64,000 nt of DNA, taken from positions 868,001 through 932,000 of the forward strand of contig CM082588.2 of NCBI GenBank assembly GCA_040954595.2. The letters run 5' to 3'. This document shows positions 46,837 to 60,600 of this stretch, piece after piece; the first letter of the stretch is position 1, and each line of letters opens with the position of its first letter. The notes below the pieces were generated by a model, which was not told where the DNA came from, searched no databases, and saw nothing but the letters and a program-made list of their open reading frames with translations. The stretch comes from Balanoglossus misakiensis (taxonomy: Eukaryota > Hemichordata). A program made the translations under genes and the position numbers.

Positions 46837-49741
46837 ATGGCAACTGGTGGCACAGAAACGGGGCTACTGCAAACATTAAAACAAAGGTTTCCAGAAATAC
46901 CTGAGGGAGTTGTTTGTAACACTATGTATCAGGTAAGTTGAATTGTGAACAGCAATATTTTACTCACTGCAAGAAGATTTTGAGATGGCCCCTAAACAAC
47001 TAGAGTATGTGTGTGGGTGGAAATGGCTGTACAACTGATTCTGTCAACAAACCTTTGGTATTTTGAAGTAGATAACACCTTTGATACTAGAATGTTGTGA
47101 CCTCAAGAATGTGGGCTCAATCGCAGCCATGAAATTACCCAGAATAATAACTGTGATAAAATGATATGAATAGATACTTCATTACTTGTCGACAGGAAAT
47201 ATCAACATAAGATCTGCTGTTACACAAACTTTTCAGAAGCGCAACTAATTATTTTCCTATTTTCATGTGTTTTTTTTCAGAACAGGAATAATCTGGACAG
47301 GTGCATTGCAGTACTTGAAAGAGAAAGTCCCAAATATATGTATGGGGAGTATCAAAGTGCAGTGACAATGATGCCAGTAGATCCGTTGCAAAATTTACAT
47401 TTACAAGATAGTCGGCCATCTTCTGTTTCGAGCACATCAAGTCAAAATGAGGAGAGACGTTTGTCAAATTCGAGCATTGCTAGTGCACCTGGTGCATTGA
47501 TGCAAGGCGGTAGCACGCAGGACTTCCGAGGGAGTAGCGAACACATGACAGAACCGCAATCTGCGCCCGTTGTTGCGCCAAGCTACCAACCCTTTGAACA
47601 AGGGTTTCAGAACAGTCCACCACAGTACACCTCGACGTACTTGACGAACGTGGCCTCGCACCACCAGCACCAACAGCAACAACAACAACAACCACCGCAG
47701 CAGCAGCAGCATACTTCGCACTATACGCACTCCCCAGTGCACACTCCGTATAATCGTAGTCCATCAGGAAGTTTTACGACCCCAACCAGTACGACTACGC
47801 CTCCGCCATATTACCACTCTTCTCAACAACATTATGTCAGTGGTGTGTCAACAAGAAATGCTCCCTACTCGGGCCACGGAACTCCTACAAAACATTACAG
47901 CAGTTCAGGGACGGCTAGCCCTGTACTGCATCCTCCACAACATTATAGCAGTAGTAGCAATAGGACACTAAGCCAGCATCATTATGGGGGTGGCACTGGC
48001 ACAACACAACAGTATGTGCCTGCAGCTGCTGCAACAGGATATGAACAGCAACATTACAGCAGTCACGCTGCAACTCCACAACAGCAGCAGTACACCAGCA
48101 CAGCAGCTCATCAGTATCCCAGTCCCGGGGTTGCAGGACACCAACAGTACGCCACTCCGGGCGCTGCAGCGGGACAGCAGCAGTATGGCGGCGGTGTTGG
48201 AGTTGCCAGTGGACACCAACAGTACACCAGTCCTGGAGGTAGCCATGCGCAGCATCAACAACAGTTTACAAGTCCCGGAACTGGAGGACACTATGTCAAC
48301 TATACCCCAAGCAATCAAACACAGTATTCTAGCAGTGCCACGGCGAGTCCATCCCATTCCCACCACCAGCAAAAACCTTACAGTGCAACATCTCTGCATT
48401 ATTACCCAATAAACCAACAAAGTGGACCTACTCATACAAGCAGCTCAACGAACACTCATAATGTGACTTTCCAATTGGCATCACCGTCTCCCCCCACTCC
48501 CCCTCCCCTTCCCCCACCTCCTCCTCTTTCAAACCAAACTGGCAGTTCTGACAGTAGCAATAGAGTCACAAGCACTTACAGATTTACACCGACACAGCCA
48601 AAAATTGTGCAGATTCTTGGAGGGATCACTGCAAGGGAAAATGAGGACATTTTGAATCGTAGCATAGATGGGACAGCAACTCCACCACCACCAATACAAC
48701 CACTGTCTCCAGCATCCAGCCACAGTAGCCTATTAGAGAGTCCATTGGATGAACCGTATTTGCACCATCCAACACCAACCCCATCTCCAGCAGCTGCATC
48801 AGGACTTACCAAAGAACAAGAAGACTATGCATACACGCAAGCACTGCTTCTTCATCAGAAGGCAAGATGTGACCGTCTCTTGAGAGACTTGGAAGATGAA
48901 AAGCTCAAACTGGACAAATCAAGAAGACAAGTAGAGCAGATGGAGAGAGAGTTAGTTGAAAGGAGAGACAGAAGCTCACAATTGCCAAATGTAAGAATAT
49001 TTACCATCTGAATGACAGCCATCCAAAGCTAAATCTTAGAAAAACACAATTGTATCCATACTAGGCAATAGATATGTAAAATGTGTGGTGATGATATTGT
49101 TTCGTAACTCTTCAAACTGATGATTTTGTCTCTTTGTCACAGGCTGAACACATAGGACGACTCCGGCGAGAAAATATATCACTACAAACTGACATACAAA
49201 TCATGTCAAGAGAAGTGCAGCTTATCAACAGTGGACAAGGTCAGTTATCATGAGTAACTTATCATGTTGATTTGTTATTGTTAAAATTACTGTACCAGAA
49301 TAATAATGTTGGCATATCATTAATTATTGTCGTTCGTTTACAGTACAAACAGCTGAACAGACCAGTAGTTTCTATGGTAACATTGGTTCAACAGGAGCGC
49401 CGGGACCGGTACCACCGAAACCACCAGATTATTGTAAGTGTGATCTTACTTTTCTGTTAATACACTTGATTTGTTGACTTGTGATCAACCAGAGAATGAT
49501 TTGATGTATAACCAATCTGCTGTTCTCTGTTTTTCTCCCAGCACCATCATCCAAAGCTCAACAACTCCCAAAACCTCAACCGCGACCGTCTTCACAGGAA
49601 GTAATCGGTGTCATGGCAACACAAGCAGCGGGCGTACTTGAACCTGACGAAAACCAACAATGGAGCTGTGTGCATTGTACTTTTCTCAACCACCCAGCAT
49701 TAGACAAGTGTGAATGTTGCGAGATGCCAAGAGTTATCTAG
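46837..49741 (+). CDS. TAK1-binding adaptor, TAB2/TAB3 orthologue, 5 coding exons
   Basis: Links K63-polyubiquitin to the TAK1 kinase in NF-kB/JNK signalling. Exons 46837-46932, 47281-48990, 49143-49239, 49344-49433, 49542-49741 total 2193 nt, 730 residues (human TAB2 693, TAB3 712). Residues ~8-50 form the CUE domain (LKQRFPEIPEGVVCNTMYQ...NNLDRCIAVLERES). The middle is a long low-complexity region with Gln/His runs (~155-190) and many GHQQY-type repeats. Residues ~545-640 form a coiled coil with the DYAYTQALLLHQKAR motif conserved in TAB2/3, then SFYGNIGS and PVPPKPP. The NZF finger is C-terminal: WSCVHCTFLNHPALDKCECC with its four Cys and the Thr-Phe ubiquitin-contact pair. A short overlapping upstream frame starts at 46827. 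One gene here stands for both vertebrate paralogues. Confidence 0.95.
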
Positions 49742-51860
49742 ACAGTGTCTAGCCACCATTCTGGTCGAAATGGACCAATCCATCTTTTTATACTTATTGG
49801 AAATATTTCCACAAGCTACTTCTGATTTCTGATTGGTTCTAGCATCACAGAATAATTTGTGAAATTTTATATTTTTATGTGCAAAGATAAATCTACTGTG
49901 TCTTTTTTTTAAAAAGCGACACTTTTAGAAACTATAGAATTGTTTGTATTGCTGAGCATTGCAGATAATGGTTGCTTGCTTGGGACTGCATAATACTTTT
50001 TGATTGTTTGAATTAATTATGATCTTGCTTTTGAAAATGTGCAAACAAATACTGTGTACATGTACTTGTAAGGCTTCCATGGAATCAAGTGTTTAATTTT
50101 TAAAAATCTTGTTATTTTTACTTTGTGCCTTTTTCACACTGACCTGACATCCAGACATACCTTTTAGAAGTGAGTTTATGGTATCACAGAACCTGTCACT
50201 TTGGTTCATTTTTGTTCAGTGTTTTCAGCTTCCTGGTGACTGTATTTCATAACTACTTTCTGATGCTTGTTGAAATGCTCAGTATTTTCTTGGTGCACAC
50301 TGACAATATATACAGTACAAGATATAATATTTGTTGTTTTTGTTGAAAAAATGAATTGAAGTTGGGCCATACAGTCCAACTCTGAGCTGTTCAACTAGCA
50401 TACAACAAGTAGCTATAGAATACAGATGTTTGAATGCATGTGATAAAATACTGAGAAAAATATCCAAAGTGACTGACACTTTAAGAAGTTAATGTTCAAT
50501 GGTATGTACATTATACCATCACATACCCATGGCCTTAAATAGTGCTTCTCTCACATGACATGAAATGTCTAAGATGAACCAGAGATCAATAGTCAGTTTT
50601 GTTTCACTCTTAGCAAAATATTCCCAAGTTGGAAAAACTCCAACTTTAAACAAATCTAGTTGTAGCTCTGTACAGAGCGTGATAGTAACAAAGAATTGTA
50701 CAGGATATCTCTGGTCTCTCTGGAGATTGATAATTGTAAAGAGTGTCAGCAGCATAGAACATGTATCTCTCAAGCTGTGTATTTGTGTATAGGATAGCTA
50801 ATACAGGATAATTCTAAGGGCTGATGACTATACAGGCCATCTACAGGATACAGGTATCTTGAAAGCCTAAGGATTATGTAATAGTACCACAAGACAACTC
50901 TGGAGACTGACAATTTTATAGGACTATCTCTAGAGCTTGGTGATCTCTGTGGCAACATCTCAGTACTCTTGCCAAATATTTTTACCTGTGACAGTTTATT
51001 TCAAGTTATGTATGGGCAAAGAACAATATTATGCAGGAAGCTGAGTTCTGATGACTTAACTGTGCTGTCATGCGTTACCTGCATGATACAAAACATTTTT
51101 TATAATCAAAGGTTTTCCTGTTACTGAAATATTTGATGCAGACAGAATTTCTCCAGTGATAATGGTTCCAATGCTGAAGGACATGGGCATGTGACTTTTT
51201 GATGATTACAGGATATCTTTGCTTGGTAGGATTGGTGTCTTGCCAGCTCTGTCTTAACCCTTTCACCCCCAGTTTCCTCAAAAGAGGTCCAATGTTACCA
51301 TAGAAACCTATGGATTTGGACCAAACCATGGTGGTGAAAGGGTTAATCAGGCTGATGACGTTACAAGACAGTCGTGATGTCCCGTAACAGTTGGTATAAT
51401 GTCAATCCTATCCAGTTCTGGTATAATTCTGTATAGATCATATTGCATACCAATAATCCACATCAATATGTAATGAATATTTTAATAATGTACAACAATT
51501 TCAGACCAGTCTGTACCTTGATACAGTTCATAATCATATGACTTTCTACTCTGGTCAATTTTCACATATGGATGTGTTTACTTCCATTGTTTGCTCTTAT
51601 ATATTTACTGCAGCAAAATTTGTTATTTATCATGAGCAAACGGGACAATATCCACTAAGATGACATTATTAAAATAATAAAATTTGACAAGAAATCGAAT
51701 TATGGTTTGTCCCTGCTAAGTTACATAATTAGGAACTTTCCATATCATTGTCTGATTTGTATGAAGTGTCAACATAATATATTTCAATGTACATGTATTG
51801 ACTGGCCAACAGACAGTCTCGCTATAAGAAGGGTTGAATAAATCTGTGAGGATTGGCCTT
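49742..51860 (+). other. TAB 3' UTR/flank
   Basis: Non-coding stretch with AATAAA at 51676-51681 and 51837-51842 and a full 93-bp MITE at 51254-51346. No frame of interest. Confidence 0.45.
51254..51346 (-). mobile_element. piggyBac-like MITE, full 93-bp copy (reverse)
   Basis: Intact TTAA-CCCTTTCACC left end and GGTGAAAGGG-TTAA right end, exactly 93 bp, in the long 3' flank of the TAB gene. Confidence 0.8.
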
Positions 51861-52495
51861 CTGAGGGCACTGCACATTACCCCTCTCCCCCCATTGTAAC
51901 AAAGTGTTTACCAGTTGCTGAGAATGGAACCAGATCTTGTTACCACAGTTGACATTACCACTCAACTGAACGGTGACACAGTAATTGGAGGGACTATGCA
52001 GTAATTGTCCTGTTTATCCCATTTTTTAAAAATAAAAAAAACTGAATACAATGTAAATGGAACAAGAAATCAACGATACCGTTCTGTAGCAATGAAGTGA
52101 CCCTCTCACAACTAGGTAATAAATTTTTTTCAAGAAAACTTCGGTTTGAGTGTGTGTCATGAATTTGTCAGAAATGGGACTGTGAGAGGCAGTCCATGAT
52201 TGACAGAAAAACAACAGAAATTAAACCATACCCCCCCCCCCCGAAAAAAAAACCATCCCCCAAAACAGAAACAAAAAGCAAACTTTTAATGACTGTGAAA
52301 ATCATCCAGACACTTTGACAATCATTGCCCTTTTACAATTGAAAAAAGCAACGCGAAAAAGTGATTCTTCACCTAAACGTTTCAGCACAACACAGAACCT
52401 GCAAAAACCACACCTGTTATACTTATGCAAATAGAAAAATTAACATAACAAAAGCATGGAACCGTTAGTTGCAAATTGACCTGACCTCATTTCAG

Positions 52496-52823
52496 GTCAT
52501 CATGCCGTCGTCGCCGTCATCGTGGGATTTCGTTTGGTTCCAATCCAGTCAATATTTGGACGATTTGTAAGTAAAGGAACGGTCAAATGAGAACTTTTTA
52601 AAAGTATCAAGAAGATGAAGGCTTAGTCATCATATTGCTGGAAATTTTAGTCGCAAAAGAACTGCATTTATCAGAATTTTTACCAGAAGACGTGACGACG
52701 GAAGACGTTCATTTACCTGGTGTGTTTTGGACATCTTCAGGACACGTGGTATTTGCTGAAGTTGGCTGTCTGTTCAGTTTGGTACCCAAAAGATTTCAAG
52801 ACAACTTTTGACTGTGTTCAATG
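52496..52823 (+). other. Exon-like pair of segments, unassigned
   Basis: Segment 1 (52496-52566) sits between an acceptor-like catttcag and a strong gtaagta donor; from ATG 52502 it reads MPSSPSSWDFVWFQ and so on. Segment 2 (52605-52823) follows an ag and ends at atg|gtaag. Within it a frame of about 69 codons runs to TGA at 52809. Joining the two in one frame is not forced, and no family is recognised. It may be the 5' end of an untraced plus-strand transcript. Confidence 0.3.
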
Positions 52824-53019
52824 GTAAGTTAGTTTTATTATACAGTATATGACCCCATGTTTTGCCTCATTTTTGTGGCAGGATACGTCTGTCGAGCCCA
52901 TCCTTCAAACTCTATGTCGAGTTTTTTTTATACTGTCTACAGAACCATATTCGTTGGGAAGATTTCCTGGGCCCATTTCAAACAATCTGCCTCAGGCAGG
53001 TAGGGCAGGGACATTCTTT

Positions 53020-53340
53020 GCGGCAGCGCGCCATAATTTGAAATGAACATGAAATGGACATCGACGCGCAGTGCAGCGTACGCGTGCGTGTAGATAGCAG
53101 ACGACGCGACGCAACGTTTTCGTCGTAAAGAGTAAAATCACAGGCGCTTGAAGTGTTGTTTGGACAAAAGCAATACCTATTTCGGCCCCAGACTATAGGT
53201 TCTTGGGCATCTGCGTGTCAGACAGGGAGGGCACATTCTTTTCGGAAGCCGTATTTTGATATATCCCTCAAAAAAGACGGACGCGTCGTGTAGGATGCGC
53301 ATTATGGTCACGTGACCATCTTTAGAGATGCGCTTTTTCC
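53020..53340. promoter_or_regulatory. Local CpG-rich patch
   Basis: CG dinucleotides are dense here (runs such as gacgcgacgcaacg) compared with the surrounding AT-rich DNA. It could mark a promoter for the exon-like segments at 52.5-52.8 kb or an unmethylated regulatory site. No motif settles it. Confidence 0.35.
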
Positions 53341-54631
53341 TTGGAAGTTTTGTAACTCACTGTACTATGTTGAAATGATGTCCAGTATAGGTTTCCCGAT
53401 TATACAACAGGGTTAGGTTTACACATTTTGGTTTCACGTTTTAATTTTGTCATTAATGATACAAGACAAATATATTTTTCACTTGTTTTATTGAAATAAT
53501 TTAGTTTCACAGGTAGAGATCACCAACTCTAAATTGATACATTCTTCAAGTTTGCTATGTCAGCCTGGCAGAAAAATATAATTGCTAAAGTTCATACAGT
53601 AATACAAGGTGGCTGATCAGATCATCAAGGCCACAAAAACAAGAAAGCATTTCTACAACAATTATTAAGCAACGTTTTTAGTTATCAAACCCAAAATGTT
53701 CAATCTCCAAGTCATGAAACCTGTGAAAAGAAAATTCTACAAATATTCTAATCCCAGAGTCAGAAACAATAAATATTCTAATATTGTACCGTCAATTCTG
53801 TACTTTGTTTCAAGTTAAATGGAGCACTTTGAATAAATTAATTTCTCATGATTTGGGAAGTTACAGACTAATACCAAAATATACACACAATGTTCAAAAA
53901 TCAAGCAACCTCCTAGAGAAAAATAAATCAGTATGCAAAAGCAATCTGATTCCAGTTTTCAGTCACAACACAAGTTTCTATTGCACATGAAAGAAAATTT
54001 GACATTTTTAGCCATGTTGTTGTCATAGTGATTTACAAGAAGTATTTAACTGAGCCACATTGGTCACAGAACTATTGTTACATAATTATAGAAAGTTGAA
54101 AGTTAAAACACATACAATCAGTGCATTAACACAAGCACATAATAATATTTCCTAAACAAAAATTGAAATAGTTTAAAGACTTTAAATACCAAAACTTCTG
54201 TATGTACCAAGACTTCAAACAGTCAATTCTGTAGAAGTTATCAGACCCTGTTAAATTCGACCTATGAAATGTCAGTAAACTTTATAGAGTTTGAGGAAAG
54301 TACTTCAATATCTCCGAACTTGTTTATTGAATAGTCTAAAGATAAATACATGTAGTAATAAGTTACTTTGAAACAAAAATAAACTGTGCAGTTCATCTAG
54401 AAATACAAGTGGAAGCAAAGGTATTTTCTGTAACAAGATGATTTGAAAAAATGACTCAGCATTTAGAGTACTTCATTGTGCTCAATGGTACTGTTTTACT
54501 TGGAGTTTGATGTGTTGTAATTGCTACTTTTGGGTATAGCGCCCTTATAAGATAGGGTGCAATCAATCCTCGCTTTGTGTATCGCACAATTTGTGTTACA
54601 GTGCCCTATGGGTAAATTCCCTAAGCACTAT
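53341..54631 (-). other. 3' flank/UTR of the ARFGEF3-like gene
   Basis: AT-rich sequence after the TAG at 54632-54634. Minus-strand AATAAA candidates are at plus 54323-54328 and 53487-53492. No gene seen. Confidence 0.45.
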
Positions 54632-57600
54632 CTAACACAGAATTCCATGGATTCTGGCTACCCGATCCATATACTCCATGATTGATTGCCTTACCATGTC
54701 GTCTTGTACATGGCACACTAATTGATTGACAGCTGGGAATGTCGCTGGCAACAGGCAACGGAACTGGTTGTCTGGAAGCAGCTGAAACAACTCTAACATG
54801 GACAATGTCATATCAGTCCATGCCTTCATATGTGCTTCACAGTCCCTCATTGTTGCACTTTGTTGTTGTTTATGAATCTCTTGTTGTCGCTTTTGATCTT
54901 CGGGTGTTGTTGTTGACTTCTGTTTTTTCATTTGCTGTAAGGCCACTTTCTGTTCTTTGAACGTTGGTTTCTTCACAAACGTCGACCGTGAGTGGTGAAC
55001 TTTTCGCTTCTTGTACTCCTGCATCAAACTTTTGATGGTTTTATTTGTGGCCACGGAATACAATTTTCCTTCTTCCCGGCTGTTCTTCTTTTCCAGTTTT
55101 CTTTCGGCTTTCTTGATATTGAAAGCTGCTTCCAATCTGCTGGTGTCCTCCATTTTGATCTTGGGAGACCACTGAACTGCATTTTTACTTTTGGCATCAG
55201 TGCTGTCCTCCAGATCATGACTGGGTTGTTTGTCCAACGGGGGAAAACTAAAGAGCCTCTTCCCCTTATGGACCGACTCATCAGGACTCATGGGTGCCAC
55301 CAACAAGAACAACGGCTGCTCAGCAATTCGTTCTGTGTCAATAACATCCTCACTCTGATCCAAATGCAACTGAACATAGTTGAAACAAACATCACAACAG
55401 ACGCCTAGCAACCGCTTGACAACCCACATCAGCTGATCACCGTTCTCATCAGGATGGAAACTTAACTCTGTCAGTTGAACAGAGAGCGAACCTAAATGAT
55501 CAGCACCGACCCTCTTTCCTCTGCTGTCTGTACTGAATGCACTGCTAACTGAAACACTTCTTAATTTCTCCCCTTCCGCACTTTCACTTTCTTCCTTTCC
55601 AACAACCTCATCAGATTCTACCTCAACCTGACTATCTCCCTTTTCATTAAACTCGCGACTCTCTTCAGCTTTCATCACGGACATCAAACTTTCTTTCACT
55701 CTATCCAACACTAGACTATCCTCTTTTGCATGGTGGCAAATCTCTAACAAAGTGTGGAGATAAAATGTGAAACTCAAAGCTGTCTGTCTGTACAGATTCA
55801 CAGCCACGTCTAACCTTGCAACTTTCTGAAGAAGAAACTTCAAACCTGGTCTGGTGTCAAAATCACAAGCTGTCTTATAAGACTCAATAAAACAATCTAG
55901 CAAAAGAGAAAGATTCCGTGACGACAGATATGAGAGTAACCCTGGTAACAGTGTCTGCGTGCCGTCGATGGAGCTCACAGATTCTTGTCGTTGTAAGTTG
56001 GACTGCACGGCCGTATTGGAGATGATGTCTTTCTCTGATGTCATCTTGTGCTCAGCACCGTAGAGTAACACTGTGCCAAGTGTCTGCATCAGAATCTGAT
56101 TGGCCATCAATCCAACGACGACACTGCGGAATGGTATTCTGAAAATAACAAGTGTGAAGTTTGCTTTCATATAAAACCATAGTTTGTCAGTCCTCTAAAC
56201 TAATATCTTACAGAGAACAATAATATGTACAGGGCTTCCCTGATAGTGTCTGACTACCGGTGGTACATATCTTTGAGGTCAATATTAACTCTTACCCACC
56301 TGGTTTTAATGAGGTCAATATTAACTGTTGTATCAGCATCAGGAGGGTAAACAATAAATATGAAAGACCTGTTGTCATCACTGTCGTCTGGTTCAACTGA
56401 AGTGAATTGTGAATCTAACAGAAACACCTGAAAGACAATCACATCAGGTTGCATGATTAGATAATAATTCACCCAGATTTAATCCAGACTTTGGTTCAAA
56501 TTGATGTGAACGAATATCACAAAATCATAGTCTGCAAACACAAAAATTCATCTTTTGATCTCCCACTTTTCACATTGAATCCCTCACATACCTGCTGAGC
56601 AATTTGTCTCAGTCTCTCGGATTCCATTTCCGAGCAATCCCGTCTCGCCGCCACTTTGACTTGTCCGACATCACCAGTGAAATCATCCGAGCCCGGATGA
56701 AAACTTGTCATCAAAAGCTGAACGGAATAAAGACTGACGGATACAGCTTGCTGCATGCTCTTACATGCTATAGTCCACATGTCATCCGTGAATATCGGGC
56801 CAGCTCTCAGAAGTACATGTCTGAAGAAGAACAAAGTAAGAACGTCAAGCATACTAGGCTGATGTTTTCCCTGAGCTCACCAATGTAGAAGTCTAACAGT
56901 GAAGCCATGGCTGGAACATACATGTACAACCATGTCTAACGAATGATCCAATCAACTCACCTGATACATGAACATCCAAGTCTAGAAATTGATTCCATTG
57001 GCTGACCAATGCACTCGATCAGCAAATCAAACAACTGTTTAATCATTCGATGAACTCCGGTAATATTGATGTCACTGGTTACGAAGTAGATCAAATGATC
57101 AACAACCAGCTCAGCTGATAGGCCACAAGCATGTTTGAAATTAGCCAATGATGTGTCCCAGTAACTGGTTCGTGTACTTCTATGCACCCATGATACCAGC
57201 ATCGGTAATAGCAGATTGGTCACCGCAAAAACTGCAAATTGAGGTCCTGTCAAAAATACATAGCAATACATGTAGTAATGCAGGGAATATATACAGACGT
57301 TATGCAAGCTATCAGAACAAGAATGCGATTTGTAGAGAAGGTAAAAAAGTGAATGAGACTCACCTGGAATAGATGCAATGTACCGTAGCAGATCAAATAA
57401 CAATTCCAGAGTCTGTGGTTGATAATTGCGAGGACACATGGAGACTGCACCAGTCAAACCCTCCAATAAGAGAAACCAAACCTTGATGATACCAGTCTCG
57501 TCATCCATATCATCGATGGAGACAGGAGCCATTAACTCTGTTGAATCCTGGGCTTTTAATTTCAAACCGTGTACTGTCGACGTCACACTGCTGGAGAATT

Positions 57601-60600
57601 CTCTGATTGGTGAATCCAGGTCAGCTGACAGCATGGCTGTGTTTAATTGGATAGACTGGGAGCCATGGAACATTGGACATGCTGGCATGGTGTAGATGGA
57701 GGCTAGGATCTTGTGACAACGATGAAGGTAGTCTAGAGCTGGAAGACACAGATCCAATGCTTGCAATGGAAGCGAGCGTTCTGATGCCGCTGTTGAACTG
57801 CTATCACTGCGACCATCTTCATCATCTTCCGTGATAAGTTCACATTCACCTGTCACAAAGAAACCTACATTAATTGACAGAAAATTTTGAAATCCCTTTG
57901 CTATAGTGAGAACATTCTAGCAAGCATTTCCAGCGAGAATAGCTACATTCTCTTGGCCTCTCATACACACTGACACAAACAACCGAAAGTTTGCCATTCT
58001 CCATCCCACTCACCTGGGCCTCGTACAAACTTGAGAAGACAAAGTATACAGTCAACTGCAGCATTAGCAAAGACAAAGACATTATCTGTGTTCAAGAAGG
58101 CTTCAAACACATCAAAGACTGGTGCTGTATGGTGTTGGATCCTATCATCATCTGCGATTCGTTGTTTGTGAACTTTGACCGCTCTCAGCGCTCCAAAGAG
58201 AGGTCTCCATCCTGATTTGATGTTGCTGGCTGAGGCTTCCACTAACTCACAGATTGACGATACAACCTGCATGTCAAACGCAGACAGAAATAGTTGATGA
58301 ATCGTCTGGTGTATCAGACAATATCTCGGTCTTTGTGGCATCAATGATCACATGATCACTGTCTGGCATCACATGATAAGTCTATCACATGAACACCAGT
58401 TAGCAGTCTCACCTGATCTTGCACGTCATCATCACAGAGCTCCAAACACAACATGCTTTCAAACGGTTTAAATAAAGACTCGTGGAAGTTGAAGTGTGGC
58501 AATTCTGTCTTTCTGGAGAGTAATTCTGTCAAGACATCATGAATTGCCGTCACTGCTTTCTTGGAGACCTGTCTTTCCTTGTGACATGCAGCCTGTCATG
58601 AATAAAAAAAGTCAAGAAGTGAAAAACAGGTGTACACATGATAGAACTACAAAGATGATGGACCAAGAAAAAATCTTGCATATTGCAAGACATTTCTTTG
58701 TATAATGAACTCGAATAATCTGCTCAATTGCCATTTTACAGAGGTTATCTTTGTAACATTGACATAAAATTGTTTGATTGATAAAGCTGTTCATACCTCA
58801 ACAAGATGTGGGGCAACCACACCCCAAACTTGCATGATATGTAGAAGTGGCCTACTGTCATCGCGTACACACTTCAACATGACATCAGCAACTCTGTAGA
58901 GATGCAGTGATGTCACATTGCTGAGTTTCCCAGCCGTGGAGATCGATTTGCTAGGCATTGTGGGATTGGTCATGGTGATGTCTGGAGAGCAGGGACTGTT
59001 TTCAAACAGTTGAGTCTGTGATGCTCTGCAGAGGTGTCGTAGAAAACTGACAAGGGCTTGTAGATTCAGGTTGCTTGCTGCTTCTTCAAACAACCTGAAA
59101 GTAAAGTTAGAGCATTCGGTGATGTACATGTATTTGTAAATGGTTGATTTCCTGATCAACCGCATCTGAAGAAATTAACACTACGATTGTGTTCGTCAAT
59201 ACTGACATATATGGTGACACACCCCTGAACACACCATGTGATACATACCTATCCACATCAGAAGACAATCCATAGACAGCCTTAGCAGCATTAGCCACAC
59301 TAAGCACCCCTCCCCTCGTCAACGTCACATCAAAGCCCATCTCTTCACTGTTCTGTTTGATAATCTCATGAATGTTAATCGCTTGTTGTATTGGGGTGGA
59401 TACTGGCTGTGTATACGCACTCATCATGTCGAGGTCGTTGTTGTCATACATGGGTTGGCTGTCTGCCTGTTGTTCTTGAACTCTGGTGATGCTGACGCTG
59501 TGCTGTGTGTTTCCACTGCTGAAGTGAGAATGTTCCAGCTGCGACACATAGGCACAACATCTGGAAACAAACACAGGAATTATCAGCATGACTATTTCAA
59601 TAGTTTGTTTTTCAAACTTAGAGGGAACAATGGAATAGTCCGTTCGAGTCAAATCGGTCTCTTCAAATTGTCAACATACCTGAATACATGCGTCCAGCTT
59701 TCAGGAGAATGGCTTCCAATCTCCAACCCCATATTTAACAAGGCATCCATACTCAGTATATGTGATGTATGTAGTCTGACTCCAGTCCTGTTGGCTGTGG
59801 CTATACGACTCCTTAAAGATTGTTTCTTAGGGTCTGTGTGTTGTACTGTGGGGTCAGCATAGACACATGATGCATTGGCCAGTTGGGTTAATACCGTGGC
59901 ACAACGATCTTGAACACCTGTTTAATCGACCAATCAAAAAGAAAGAAAGTTACAATTGGCAAATAGGTTAGCTTCAGTTGATCAATCAAAAGCAAGATAA
60001 TATGACACTAAAGCACTGACTGATTTCTACACAAAGCAAAACTCATTAGAAACAACATACCTAGGGTGCAACTTAGTCTCGCTGCCTTCCTAAGTCCATC
60101 CAAACTCATCATGATGGCATCCCTATCTCTGCTGTTTTGTTCTTTGGAACCCTCCGTTCCAAGCAGAAATGCAATGCTACCCACAACTGTGATGTTCTTG
60201 GTTGCCAGGGGAACGGACAAGACTTCCAGAACTTGTTCCCAAATTGTGACCAGTGTCACTTTAGCAAACTTGATACCTGTCAAGGGAAAAGAAAATTTCA
60301 GACTTTGAATGCTGACTTATATATTGAGAGCCATGATCTAGAACGGTAATGTCCAGGGGTATAACTCAGAACTCCGTCCATGGCAGACAAACATGGTACA
60401 TGACCCTGCAAATATCTTACCAGCTTCAACACTATCTTCCTGTTCTTCACCGTTTCTGCTCGGTGCCAGAGAAGTGTGTGATGTGGCATTGTGTAACATC
60501 TGGCCTCCAATATTTCTGTTCCCAAGCCCGTCAATATCTGCAATCAGTTGATACAAAATACTGTTACAGTTTCTGACACACTTCTCCAAATAGTATATTC

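Noticed and set aside
47464-48812. Long minus-strand and alternative-frame open frames over the TAB exon
   Set aside because: They are mirrors of the CAG/CAA-rich coding repeats in the real gene and lack splice or family support.
54739-55408. Plus-strand frames opposite the last ARFGEF3-like exon
   Set aside because: Shadow frames of a strong 1.5-kb coding exon on the minus strand, with no family match.
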